From the NCBI GenBank assembly GCA_902797015.1, contig CADBRG010000287.1, forward strand, positions 1 through 12,942: DNA of 12,942 nt, given 5' to 3'. This document shows positions 6,461 to 12,942 of this stretch, piece by piece; position 1 is the first letter of the stretch; the number at the start of each line of letters is the position of its first letter. The position numbers and the translations under genes are program-made. The notes beneath the pieces are model-generated. The model saw only the letters and a program-made list of their open reading frames with translations. It made no database searches and had not been told where the DNA came from. This stretch comes from an uncultured Lachnospiraceae bacterium. Lineage in GTDB: Bacteria > Bacillota > Clostridia > Lachnospirales > Lachnospiraceae.

Positions 6461-7924
6461 GTGGGTATCATAGAAGGATTAGAACCAAAAGAAGTATTTC
6501 GTTATTTTGAAGCAATTTGTCAGATTCCGCACGGATCGGGTCATACAGAAGCGATCAGTGATTATTGTGTGGAATTCGCAGCAGAGCATTCATTGACCTG
6601 CAGACAGGATGAGAGCGGAAACGTGATCATCTGGAAGGAGGCTTCGCCGGGGAGAGAAACAGCGCGGCCGTTGATCCTCCAGGGTCACATCGATATGGTG
6701 ACCGTAAAAGAAGACGGCTGCATGACAGATCTGGAGCGGGATCCGATCCCGGTTGATACAGATGGCACCTATGTTTTTGCAAACGGGACATCACTCGGCG
6801 GGGATGATGGGATCGCAGTGGCATATATTCTGGCGATCCTTTCGTCAAAGGAGATTTCTCATCCGGCATTGATCGCAATCTTTACCGTTGATGAGGAAGT
6901 CGGAATGCTGGGAGCAGCTGCGCTGGATGTATCTGATGTCCATGCAGACACGCTGCTCAACATCGATTCTGAAGAGGAAGGAATCCTGACTGCGGGCTGT
7001 GCAGGCGGTGCTACGGTGTATGTTGATTTTCCGGCAGAACAGGAGACGGTCAGTGGATTTGTGGCACATCTGCAGTTTTCAAATCTGACAGGAGGTCATT
7101 CCGGAGAGGAAATCCATAAGGAACGGTTAAACGCAAATGCGCTGTTTGGAAGATTCCTTTTAGATGCACCCGACAATCTGCGCATCCGGTTTGGAGGATT
7201 GTCCGGCGGAAAGAAAGACAATGCGATCGCACAGAATTTCTCTGCGGTGCTCGTGACACCGGAACAGCAGAAAGAGGAACTGCTTTCCTATATGGAACAG
7301 TTTAAAGAAACGATTATGCGGGAGTCCTGGGCTACTGATCCGGATGCGGCGCTTTTGTTAAGACCGGTCGGCATTGCGCAGGCGGATGTGATCCAATCCT
7401 CTCTGGCACAGTCGATCCGCTCGTCACTTTCTCTTTTGCCGAACGGTGTGATCCGTCGTATGCCGGGCATGACGGATATGGTGGAAACATCATTGAACCT
7501 TGGTGTGATCCGTGAGAGAAAAGATGAAGACGGAAGGTCATTTGTGCGTATGACATATTGTGTCAGAAGCGCGTCAGATACGCAAAAAGCAACCCTGATC
7601 AGAAAGATCAGGGAGCTCGCATCAATGCTCGGTGGGGAAAGTGATGTGACCGGTGACTATCCTGCATGGGAATATCGGGAAATCTCACCTCTGCGGGATG
7701 CGGTATCAGCGGTCTATAAAATGCAGTACGGTGACATGCCTGAAATAAAGACCATTCATGCAGGCCTTGAGTGCGGCGTCTTCGCATCGAAGATACCGGA
7801 GCTTGACTGTGTTTCGATCGGACCGGACATTCCGGACATCCATACAGTCAGAGAACGCTTAAGCATCGCGTCTGTCGAACGGACATGGAAACTGATCAAA
7901 GAGGTGCTTCGGATCTGGGAGTAA
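6461..7924 (+). CDS. pepD: Aminoacyl-histidine dipeptidase (peptidase family M20)
   Basis: The 487-residue cytoplasmic dizinc peptidase hydrolyses Xaa-His and other dipeptides, supplying amino acids. Length and motifs match E. coli PepD (about 485 residues). Metal and catalytic residues are visible: His76 and Asp78 in LQGHIDMV, Asp115 in SLGGDDG, Glu145-Glu146 in TVDEEVGM, Asp169 in NIDSEEEG, and His461 in IPDIHTVRE. The dimerisation (lid) domain lies between about residues 190 and 400, including FSNLTGGHSGEE. The start is GTG at 6461 with AGGAAGG 7 bases upstream and the conserved LEPKEVFRYFEAIC beginning at residue 7. It is the last gene of the plus-strand run from the aldolase. Its final 29 bases overlap the 3' end of the converging SGNH hydrolase gene. 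Confidence 0.94.
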   Translation: MGIIEGLEPKEVFRYFEAICQIPHGSGHTEAISDYCVEFAAEHSLTCRQDESGNVIIWKEASPGRETARPLILQGHIDMVTVKEDGCMTDLERDPIPVDTDGTYVFANGTSLGGDDGIAVAYILAILSSKEISHPALIAIFTVDEEVGMLGAAALDVSDVHADTLLNIDSEEEGILTAGCAGGATVYVDFPAEQETVSGFVAHLQFSNLTGGHSGEEIHKERLNANALFGRFLLDAPDNLRIRFGGLSGGKKDNAIAQNFSAVLVTPEQQKEELLSYMEQFKETIMRESWATDPDAALLLRPVGIAQADVIQSSLAQSIRSSLSLLPNGVIRRMPGMTDMVETSLNLGVIRERKDEDGRSFVRMTYCVRSASDTQKATLIRKIRELASMLGGESDVTGDYPAWEYREISPLRDAVSAVYKMQYGDMPEIKTIHAGLECGVFASKIPELDCVSIGPDIPDIHTVRERLSIASVERTWKLIKEVLRIWE

Positions 7925-8513
7925 AGATGTCTGTCAGCACGGCATCCATCTGTTTTGCGAAGGTATGATGACCGGCTTCCGTAAAGTGCACGCCGTCATA
8001 TGCGATCGCAATGTTCCATTGTCCGACATCTGCAAAATGCGTATGCCGGGCATCCGAGAGCTGTTGATAAGCCTTGGCAAAATCCTGTGAGGCGCTGACA
8101 TGCCGGGCAGAGTACGGATCCTTGATCTGAAACGGCGGCGGTGCAAGCAGCAGAATCCTGCTGCCGTCTCCCTGAATGCAGGATCGCCCGAGCAGGTAGG
8201 AAAGCATGTGATCGGCACATGCTTTGACATATTCGATATCAGGCTCCATCATATAGAGAAGATCGTTGGAACCGAGCATAATGACAAACAGATCAAATGG
8301 TGCGGTGTTCATCAGAATCTGATCCAGATAGGCGTATTCCGCGTTGTGTCGCGGGATCGTCCGCCCGTTTAATCCGTAGGCACGGATATCCCATTCAGGG
8401 TTCCCCGCAAGCAGATCAGGCCAGCGGTCCTCTTTCGGATAGCGCCTGTCAAGGATTCCGCATGGGTCATATCCATAGGTGTTAGAATCTCCATAGAGTA
8501 CGATTTTTTTCAT
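7896..8513 (-). CDS. SGNH/GDSL-family hydrolase
   Basis: This 205-residue protein has no signal peptide and is probably cytoplasmic. It carries all four family blocks: Ser10 in LYGDSNTYGYDP, Gly50 in GLNGRT, Asn83 in MLGSNDLL, and Asp173/His176 in YDGVHFTEAGH, giving a complete Ser-His-Asp triad and oxyanion hole. The family contains esterases, lipases and carbohydrate deacetylases; it resembles the arylesterase-like GDSNTYG group, but the substrate cannot be read. I chose the ATG at 8513 (MKKIVLYGDS) because AAAGGA ends 6 bases upstream; an open extension to 8606 has no conserved sequence. It is a single minus-strand gene facing away from secG and converging with pepD. Its stop codon lies inside the pepD frame, and no hairpin terminator is seen for either gene. 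Confidence 0.92.
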   Translation of the reverse strand: MKKIVLYGDSNTYGYDPCGILDRRYPKEDRWPDLLAGNPEWDIRAYGLNGRTIPRHNAEYAYLDQILMNTAPFDLFVIMLGSNDLLYMMEPDIEYVKACADHMLSYLLGRSCIQGDGSRILLLAPPPFQIKDPYSARHVSASQDFAKAYQQLSDARHTHFADVGQWNIAIAYDGVHFTEAGHHTFAKQMDAVLTDIFTPRSEAPL

Positions 8514-8564
8514 AATACGTCCTTTCTGTGTGCATACAGAATAACATAAAAATGTTTTTTGCGG

Positions 8565-8593
8565 TTGATTTTTAATAAACCTTGTGATAAAGT
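8565..8593 (+). promoter_or_regulatory. Probable promoter of secG
   Basis: TTGATT (8565-8570), a 17-base spacer and TAAAGT (8588-8593) preceded by TGA, a TGn-extended -10. It lies 36 bases upstream of the secG start in the AT-rich gap from the SGNH gene. A second reading with TTGTGA (8583-8588) and AATAAT further on cannot be excluded. Confidence 0.45.
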
Positions 8594-8629
8594 TAGCTAG
8601 TTGCAAATAATATATTCAGGGAGGTCTGT

Positions 8630-8887
8630 ATGAGTCTCGCAACTTTAAAAATTGTAGTAGAAATCGTTTTTATCGCAGTATGCGTTCTTTTAAATATCAT
8701 TGTCCTGATGCAGGAAGGTAAATCAGCCGGGCTTGGTTCTCTTGGCGGAACCGCTTCCCAGATTGATTCCTACTGGAGCAAGAACAAGGGTCGTTCCATG
8801 GAAGGAAGACTTGTCAAAGTGACAAGAATCCTGACACTCCTGTTCCTTGTGATCGCAGTAGTGCTCAATATCGGAAGTTTCGCATAA
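8630..8887 (+). CDS. secG: Preprotein translocase subunit SecG
   Basis: The 85-residue membrane protein is the small auxiliary subunit of the SecYEG protein-export channel. It shows the usual SecG pattern: a first membrane span at about residues 7-27, the conserved cytoplasmic loop MQEGKSAGLGSLGG (27-40) with a Ser/Gly-rich stretch, and a second span at about 65-83. Length is normal. AGGGAGG lies 5 bases upstream of the ATG. It precedes smpB and the tmRNA gene, a common order in Firmicutes, although in many of those genomes rnr (RNase R) lies between secG and smpB and is missing here. Confidence 0.95.
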   Translation: MSLATLKIVVEIVFIAVCVLLNIIVLMQEGKSAGLGSLGGTASQIDSYWSKNKGRSMEGRLVKVTRILTLLFLVIAVVLNIGSFA

Positions 8888-8897
8888 GAAAAGCCTG

Positions 8898-8922
8898 GAG
8901 CTGCCATTTTGGCGGCTCTTTT
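8898..8922 (+). terminator. Terminator or attenuator between secG and smpB
   Basis: GAGCTGCCA, a TTT loop and TGGCGGCTC form a 9-bp stem with one G-U pair, followed by TTTTGTATTTT. It starts 10 bases after the secG stop codon. As smpB begins only 18 bases later with no room for a full promoter downstream, smpB is probably expressed by read-through, so the hairpin would set the secG:smpB ratio. Confidence 0.75.
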
Positions 8923-8940
8923 GTATTTTGAGGAATTGAC

Positions 8941-9405
8941 ATGGGAAAAGAGTCAGTAAAGCTGATCGCAAATAATAAAAAAGCATATCATGACTACTTT
9001 ATCGATGATACCTATGAAGCAGGGATCTCCCTTGCAGGAACTGAGGTGAAGTCTCTTCGGATGGGTAAGTGCAGTATCAAGGAAGCATTTGTCCGGATCG
9101 AGAACGGTGAAGTGATCGTATACGGCATGCATATCAGTCCGTACGAAAAGGGGAATATCTTTAACAAGGACCCGCTTCGTCCAAGAAAGCTGCTTTTGCA
9201 CCGGCATGAGATCAATCGTCTGACCGGGAAGATCAAAGAAAAGGGCATGACGATCGTTCCGCTGCGTGTTTACTTTAAGGGCAGTCTCGTAAAGGTGGAG
9301 ATCGGCCTGGCACGAGGAAAGAAGCTTTACGATAAGCGCCAGGATATTGCGAAAAAGGATCAGAAAAGAGAAGCACAAAGAGAGTTTAAAATCAGAAATT
9401 TTTAG
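8941..9405 (+). CDS. smpB: SsrA-binding protein SmpB
   Basis: The 154-residue protein binds the tRNA-like part of tmRNA and carries it to stalled ribosomes, where it takes the place of the missing codon-anticodon helix. It has the family's normal length and signatures: NNKKAYHDYFI (11-21), YEAGISLAGTEVKSLR (25-40), ISPYEKGNIFN (65-75), KLLLHRHEI (83-91) and the basic C-terminal tail KKLYDKRQDIAKKDQKREA that enters the mRNA channel. AGGA lies 6 bases upstream of the ATG. The tmRNA gene begins 21 bases after its stop codon, so both rescue partners are adjacent. Confidence 0.97.
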   Translation: MGKESVKLIANNKKAYHDYFIDDTYEAGISLAGTEVKSLRMGKCSIKEAFVRIENGEVIVYGMHISPYEKGNIFNKDPLRPRKLLLHRHEINRLTGKIKEKGMTIVPLRVYFKGSLVKVEIGLARGKKLYDKRQDIAKKDQKREAQREFKIRNF

Positions 9406-9426
9406 TATATAATAATAGTGATACAT

Positions 9427-9776
9427 GGGGTTGTACTGGTTTCGACGGGGTTTTTGAAGCCGGTGAAGCGAGCCGCACGGGATGCGTTAAATTCCGACCT
9501 TAAATATAAACGCTAAGAAAGATAATACTAGATTAGCATTCGCTGCTTAATTGCAGCGGCTTGTCTGACTGATCGCACCCGCACTTTCGGATCAGGCATC
9601 AACTTATGCGGGAAACGGTCTGTGCAAAGCTTTGCGCACGGATACGTATCATGAAGCTACCAAAGCGCGTAACCCGCTGTCGGGTGCCGCGTAGAGGGAA
9701 TGTTAAAACGACAGCTACGCTCGTAGAAGAACGGTGAATAGGATTTCGGACGCGGGTTCGATTCCCGCCAGCTCCA
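9427..9776 (+). ncRNA. ssrA: Transfer-messenger RNA (tmRNA)
   Basis: The 5' end GGGGTTGTACTGGTTTCGAC and the 3' end with T-arm GCGGG-TTCGATT-CCCGC are diagnostic. The acceptor stem pairs GGGGTTG (9427-9433) with CAGCTCC (9769-9775), including two G-U pairs, and A9776 is the discriminator. CCA is not encoded (TTT follows), so it must be added by the nucleotidyltransferase. The resume codon is GCT at 9512 and the tag frame runs to TAA at 9548-9550, encoding AKKDNTRLAFAA, whose C-terminal LAFAA is a protease-recognition end. The stop codon lies in the loop of the CGCTGC/GCAGCG hairpin, as is usual. The remaining central part holds further stems consistent with the pseudoknots. Length is about 350 bases. 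A normal one-piece tmRNA, next to smpB. Confidence 0.98.
9512..9550 (+). other. tmRNA proteolysis-tag reading frame
   Basis: Twelve codons from the resume codon GCT to TAA specify AKKDNTRLAFAA. Ribosomes rescued by tmRNA add this peptide to incomplete proteins, marking them for ATP-dependent proteases. The frame is fixed by the stop codon in the following hairpin loop and the characteristic hydrophobic Ala-Ala end. Confidence 0.92.
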
Positions 9777-9781
9777 TTTAC

Positions 9782-9821
9782 AGATCGTTTCTGCAAGATT
9801 ATTTGCGGAAACGGTCTTTTT
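9782..9821 (+). terminator. Terminator of the ssrA transcript
   Basis: AGATCGTTTCTGCAA (9782-9796) pairs with TTGCGGAAACGGTCT (9803-9817), a 15-bp stem with two G-U pairs, followed by a T run interrupted by one C. It begins five bases after the mature 3' end. Confidence 0.9.
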
Positions 9822-9836
9822 CTTTGCAATGGAAAA

Positions 9837-9845
9837 TGCTATACT
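9837..9845 (+). promoter_or_regulatory. Candidate extended -10 promoter of the clostripain-like gene
   Basis: TGCTATACT gives a TGn-extended -10 identical to the one upstream of the phasin-like gene. The position 17 bases upstream falls in the T run of the ssrA terminator (TTTTTC), a poor -35, so the call rests on the -10. It would give a leader of about 75 bases; nothing else structured is seen at 9846-9915. Confidence 0.45.
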
Positions 9846-9924
9846 AAACCATGTATGAGTATTTTTAATGATCATACAAAAGCAGTTCAGTTTTTAAACC
9901 ATAAAGTACATAGAGGTTAAAAAG

Positions 9925-12324
9925 ATGGCGAACAGACCGACAGGAAGAGAAAAACATGTAACGGGCGGCGGAACAGGCGTTAACAGGCGTGGGACCGGCG
10001 CATCCGGCGGACCGGTCGGCGGTGGAACAGGACCGCGTCCGGGCGGAGGATACTCCGGAGGTTCTTATGGCGGAGGCGGCAACCGCGGCTCCGGCGGGAA
10101 CAGAGCACTTGGCGGCGGCCTCGGTGCAGGCGGTATCATCATCGTGATCATTTTGATGCTGGTATTATCACAGTGCAGCCACGGAAGCGGACTGAGCGGC
10201 CTTTTGACGGAAGAAGACCATACCAGTTACCTGTCCGGAACGACATCCTCGGCATGGGATGGCGGCCTTGATAATACCGGAACGTTGAATGCAAATGTTG
10301 CAGACGGTGCAAGGGATAAGCGCACGCAGATCTATGGCAACGGTCAGGATGTCAATACGATCATGGTCTATATGTGCGGTACCGATCTGGAGTCACGAAG
10401 CGCGATGGCAACACGTGACCTGCAGGAAATGATCAATGCGACCGTAGGCAGCAATGTTAACCTGATCGTCTATACCGGCGGCTGTGCAAAATGGCAGAAC
10501 AATGTCGTCAGCAGCAAGTACAATCAGATCTATCAGATCCAGAATGGTAAGCTGCGGTTGTTAAAAGACAATGCAGGCAACGGTGCGATGACGGATCCGG
10601 CGACACTGTCAGCGTTCCTGAAATGGGGTGCACAGCAGTTCCCGGCGAACCGTTATGACCTGATCTTCTGGGATCACGGCGGCGGCTCGATCAGCGGATA
10701 CGGATATGATGAGAAATATCCGAATGCGGGATCCATGACGATCGCCGGCATCGATCAGGCGCTCAAGAACTCCGGTGTTACATTTGACTTTATCGGATTT
10801 GACACCTGCCTGATGGCTACGGTTGAGACCGGCCTGGTGGCAGCAAAATATGCAGATTATATGATCGCGTCTGAAGAGACAGAGCCTGGCGTCGGCTGGT
10901 ATTATACCGAGTGGCTGACAGAGCTTTCCGCAAATCCGGGAATGCCGACCTTGCAGCTTGGCAAGATCATCATCGACAGCTATACCAATGCATGCGCGCA
11001 GAGCACACCGGGACAGGGAACGACACTTTCCCTGACAGACCTGGCAGAGCTTGAGACAACTGTGCCCGCAGCGCTGGCAAGCTTTGCAAAATCCACTTCA
11101 AATATGATCACGACGAATGGCTACCAGACTGTTGCATCCGCGAGAGCCGGAAGCCGTGAATTCGCAAGTTCCAATAAGATCGATCAGGTAGATTTTGTAC
11201 ATCTGGCAAAGAAGATCGGCACAGATCCGGCAAATGATCTGGTGAAGGTACTTCTGAGTGCGGTGAAGTACAATCGTACCTCTTCTAATATGACCAATGC
11301 ATACGGCCTGTCTGTTTACTTCCCGTATCAGCAGATGCGAAAAGTAGACACCATGGTAAACACCTATAAAGCCATTGGCATGGATGCGGATTATACCCGT
11401 TGTATCCAGGAGTTTGCTTCGATGGAAGTCAGCGGTCAGATCGTTTCTCAGAATTCCGGCGGCGGAGCAACCAGCCTGTTGGAGCAGCTGTCCGGTCTCA
11501 TCAATGCAGGAAGCTCATCTGTCAGCAGCACAAGCAGCATCATGAGCCAGAGTGATATCGCAAGTCTTCTGTCCGGATTTATGTCCGGCGGCGTCAGCCT
11601 GGATGGTTTGTCCGGTTCTGATTACGGATTCTACGGAAGGACTGTAGACGTAGATTCTGCAGCTTCCTATATTGCCAAAAATCAGATCGACCAGTCCTAT
11701 CTGAACTGGGCGGATAAAAATGGCAGTCAGGTTGTATCATTGCCGGAAGAGCAGTGGGAACTGGTACAGAATCTGGATCTGAGTATGTTTTATGATGATG
11801 GCAGCGGATATGTAGAGCTTGGTTATGACAATGTCTTTGAATTTGACCAGGAGGGCGATCTGATGCTGCCGACCGATCAGACCTGGCTTGCAATCAACGG
11901 ACAGTCGGTTGCATATTATCGCATCAGCATGACCGGAACGGATGAAGATTATACGATCATGGGACGTGTGCCTGCAGAACTGAACGGGACACGTGTGAAT
12001 CTGATCCTGATCTTTGACAGTGCAAATCCGGAAGGATATGTGGCAGGAGCGGTCTATGATTATGTGGACGGAGAGACCGAGACGGTTGCAAAGAACCTGA
12101 CAGAGCTTTCTGCAGGCGATGAGCTCGCATTCCTCTGTGACGTCTACGATTATGACGGCAACTATGTCGGACCGGATTATCTGGGAAATACCATGACGGT
12201 TTCTTCTATGGATGATCTTGCGATCAGCAATACATCCGTCGGCGCAGGAAGCACGATCGTATCCTACAGATTCCAGGATATCTACGGGCAGGAATACTGG
12301 ACCCCTGCCGTAACAATAGAGTAA
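9925..12324 (+). CDS. Clostripain-family (peptidase C11) membrane-anchored cysteine protease
   Basis: The 799-residue protein has four parts. Residues 1-70 are Gly-rich with a basic, ordered start (NRPTGREKHVTGGG). Residues 70-82 plus flanks form one membrane span (GGIIIVIILMLVL), so the Gly-rich part should be cytoplasmic and the rest outside. The C11 domain covers about 142-500: NTIMVYMCGTDLES (144-157), the catalytic His251 in FWDHGGGS and catalytic Cys295 in GFDTCLMA, followed by ASEETEPGVGWYY. Clostripain-type enzymes cut after Arg or Lys and often self-process. After a Ser/Gly-rich linker (about 530-560) comes a beta-rich domain (about 590-799) that I do not recognise. AGAGG lies 8 bases upstream of the ATG. 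A small regulator-like gene follows 20 bases later. Substrate unknown; an outward-facing regulated protease is the likeliest reading. Confidence 0.88.
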   Translation: MANRPTGREKHVTGGGTGVNRRGTGASGGPVGGGTGPRPGGGYSGGSYGGGGNRGSGGNRALGGGLGAGGIIIVIILMLVLSQCSHGSGLSGLLTEEDHTSYLSGTTSSAWDGGLDNTGTLNANVADGARDKRTQIYGNGQDVNTIMVYMCGTDLESRSAMATRDLQEMINATVGSNVNLIVYTGGCAKWQNNVVSSKYNQIYQIQNGKLRLLKDNAGNGAMTDPATLSAFLKWGAQQFPANRYDLIFWDHGGGSISGYGYDEKYPNAGSMTIAGIDQALKNSGVTFDFIGFDTCLMATVETGLVAAKYADYMIASEETEPGVGWYYTEWLTELSANPGMPTLQLGKIIIDSYTNACAQSTPGQGTTLSLTDLAELETTVPAALASFAKSTSNMITTNGYQTVASARAGSREFASSNKIDQVDFVHLAKKIGTDPANDLVKVLLSAVKYNRTSSNMTNAYGLSVYFPYQQMRKVDTMVNTYKAIGMDADYTRCIQEFASMEVSGQIVSQNSGGGATSLLEQLSGLINAGSSSVSSTSSIMSQSDIASLLSGFMSGGVSLDGLSGSDYGFYGRTVDVDSAASYIAKNQIDQSYLNWADKNGSQVVSLPEEQWELVQNLDLSMFYDDGSGYVELGYDNVFEFDQEGDLMLPTDQTWLAINGQSVAYYRISMTGTDEDYTIMGRVPAELNGTRVNLILIFDSANPEGYVAGAVYDYVDGETETVAKNLTELSAGDELAFLCDVYDYDGNYVGPDYLGNTMTVSSMDDLAISNTSVGAGSTIVSYRFQDIYGQEYWTPAVTIE

Positions 12325-12344
12325 AAGAAAGAGAGGCAATGAAA

Positions 12345-12809
12345 ATGGCACAGCAGTATGAGTACAAACCGGAAAGAACACCTATGGCAGGAGACTTATC
12401 ATCTCTTCCGCCGGCATCGGAAGTAAAACTGAAAAATGAAGATGTGGTAAATCCGAGCGATGATCCTGAAGTGATCAAATGTTCCGCGGCGTTGAACGAA
12501 ATCATCCGTTTCCGTGGTATTACGCTGGAAGAGCTTTCCGGAAAATGCGGGATCGATGTGGATACCCTGCAGAAATATACCGTAACATCTCTGGACATCA
12601 GAGAAGCAAAACCGTTGGATGTAATGCATCTGGCAGATGCTCTGGATGTGGATCCGGCAATCCTGCTTGGCGAAAAATCCGTTGAGGAATTCAAATCACA
12701 GGAAGGAAATCACGGAATCGATCCGGCATCACTTGCATTCCTTCGTGATATGATGTCCAAACCGATTCGTGAAGTACCAAGTTCAGAGATTATCAGTCAT
12801 AAAAAATAG
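12345..12809 (+). CDS. Small helix-turn-helix-like protein, function unknown
   Basis: The 154-residue cytoplasmic protein starts with a polar, probably disordered stretch (1-40). A helical region at about 47-110 resembles the Cro/C1 (XRE) DNA-binding fold: LNEIIRFRGITLEELSGKCGIDVDTLQKY would supply the first helices and the turn, and PLDVMHLADALDVDPAILLG looks like the closing XRE helices. An acidic to polar tail follows (111-154). Sequence in the putative recognition helix is not strongly basic, so DNA binding is uncertain. I start at 12345 because GAGAGG is 8 bases upstream, against 2 bases for the in-frame ATG at 12339. It lies 20 bases after the clostripain-like gene and 9 bases before the P-type ATPase gene, so all three are probably cotranscribed. 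Confidence 0.7.
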   Translation: MAQQYEYKPERTPMAGDLSSLPPASEVKLKNEDVVNPSDDPEVIKCSAALNEIIRFRGITLEELSGKCGIDVDTLQKYTVTSLDIREAKPLDVMHLADALDVDPAILLGEKSVEEFKSQEGNHGIDPASLAFLRDMMSKPIREVPSSEIISHKK

Positions 12810-12818
12810 GATCAGTAT

Positions 12819-12942
12819 ATGAGAGATGAACTATATCGTGCCTATTCCGGATTAACATCAGCACAGGTCGCGGAGCAAATGCGCCGCGGCCTGGTGAACC
12901 ACAAGTCGGAAACGGGCACGAGATCTGTAAAAGAAATATTCA
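12819..12942 (+). CDS. Probable cation-transporting P-type ATPase (partial, N-terminus only)
   Basis: The first 41 codons are visible before the right edge. The text YSGLTSAQVAEQMRRGLVN followed by TRSVKEIF matches the start of P-type ATPases, where a GLTxxEVxxRxxxGxxN segment precedes the first membrane helices. The membrane, phosphorylation (DKTGT) and ATP-binding parts lie beyond the window, so the transported ion cannot be stated. AGGAT is about 6 bases upstream of the ATG. It starts 9 bases after the preceding gene and is likely in the same transcript. Confidence 0.72.
   Translation, partial: MRDELYRAYSGLTSAQVAEQMRRGLVNHKSETGTRSVKEIF

Noticed and set aside
9599..9829. Minus-strand reading frame containing GAGGNRTRV
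   Set aside because: It is antisense to the tmRNA 3' region; this protein string is a well-known spurious annotation arising from tRNA-like T-arms. The frame at 9657-9875 is rejected for the same reason.
10020..10130. GGCGGN repeats resembling a tandem repeat array
   Set aside because: They are Gly codons of the clostripain-like N-terminus, with irregular unit length.
11737..12381. 214-codon minus-strand frame opposite the clostripain-like gene
   Set aside because: Cys/His/Ile-rich composition typical of antisense frames in this base usage, no ribosome site, no recognisable domain; the plus strand encodes a clear protein.
1..12942. Search for CRISPR arrays, insertion sequences, attachment sites, tRNAs and rRNAs
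   Set aside because: No regularly spaced repeats, transposase or integrase motifs, or tRNA cloverleaf other than the tRNA-like part of tmRNA were seen.

Overview
The window looks like a chromosomal segment of an anaerobic Firmicute in class Clostridia, most likely Lachnospiraceae. The basis is strong AGGAGG-type ribosome binding sites, a secG-smpB-ssrA block, a tmRNA tag reading AKKDNTRLAFAA, a clostripain-family (C11) membrane protease, and a COG3937-type phasin-like protein beside a citrate synthase. This is judged from gene content and protein style, not from a database search. I see no insertion sequence, phage gene, CRISPR array or tRNA.

Left part (1-2510). A cyclophilin-type lipoprotein peptidyl-prolyl isomerase runs off the left edge on the minus strand. 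Upstream of it, also on minus, is a small helical phasin-like gene with its own terminator. A divergent promoter region separates this from a plus-strand citrate synthase, which ends in a perfect 11-bp hairpin shared with the converging LysR gene.

Centre (2514-8513). A LysR-type regulator is divergent from a class II aldolase/epimerase. The intergenic space holds a palindrome with the LysR-type T-N11-A layout. Downstream of the aldolase lie, closely spaced on plus, a membrane-anchored amidase, a 3-dehydroquinate synthase, a small GNAT-like protein and a PepD dipeptidase, probably one transcript. PepD converges on an SGNH hydrolase and the two reading frames overlap by 29 bases.

Right part (8565-12942). 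Genes for protein export and ribosome rescue follow: secG, smpB and ssrA (tmRNA), without the rnr gene often found between secG and smpB. After the ssrA terminator comes a 799-residue clostripain-like protein with a Gly-rich cytoplasmic N-terminus and one membrane span. A small helix-turn-helix-like protein and the first 41 codons of a probable P-type cation ATPase follow at close spacing, a likely operon.

Most of the region is housekeeping, and I found no clear novel multi-gene defence or biosynthetic system. The points most worth a second look are two active-site substitutions in the dehydroquinate synthase, the ordered N-terminal motif of the clostripain-like protein with its coupled regulator-like gene, and the LysR operator.
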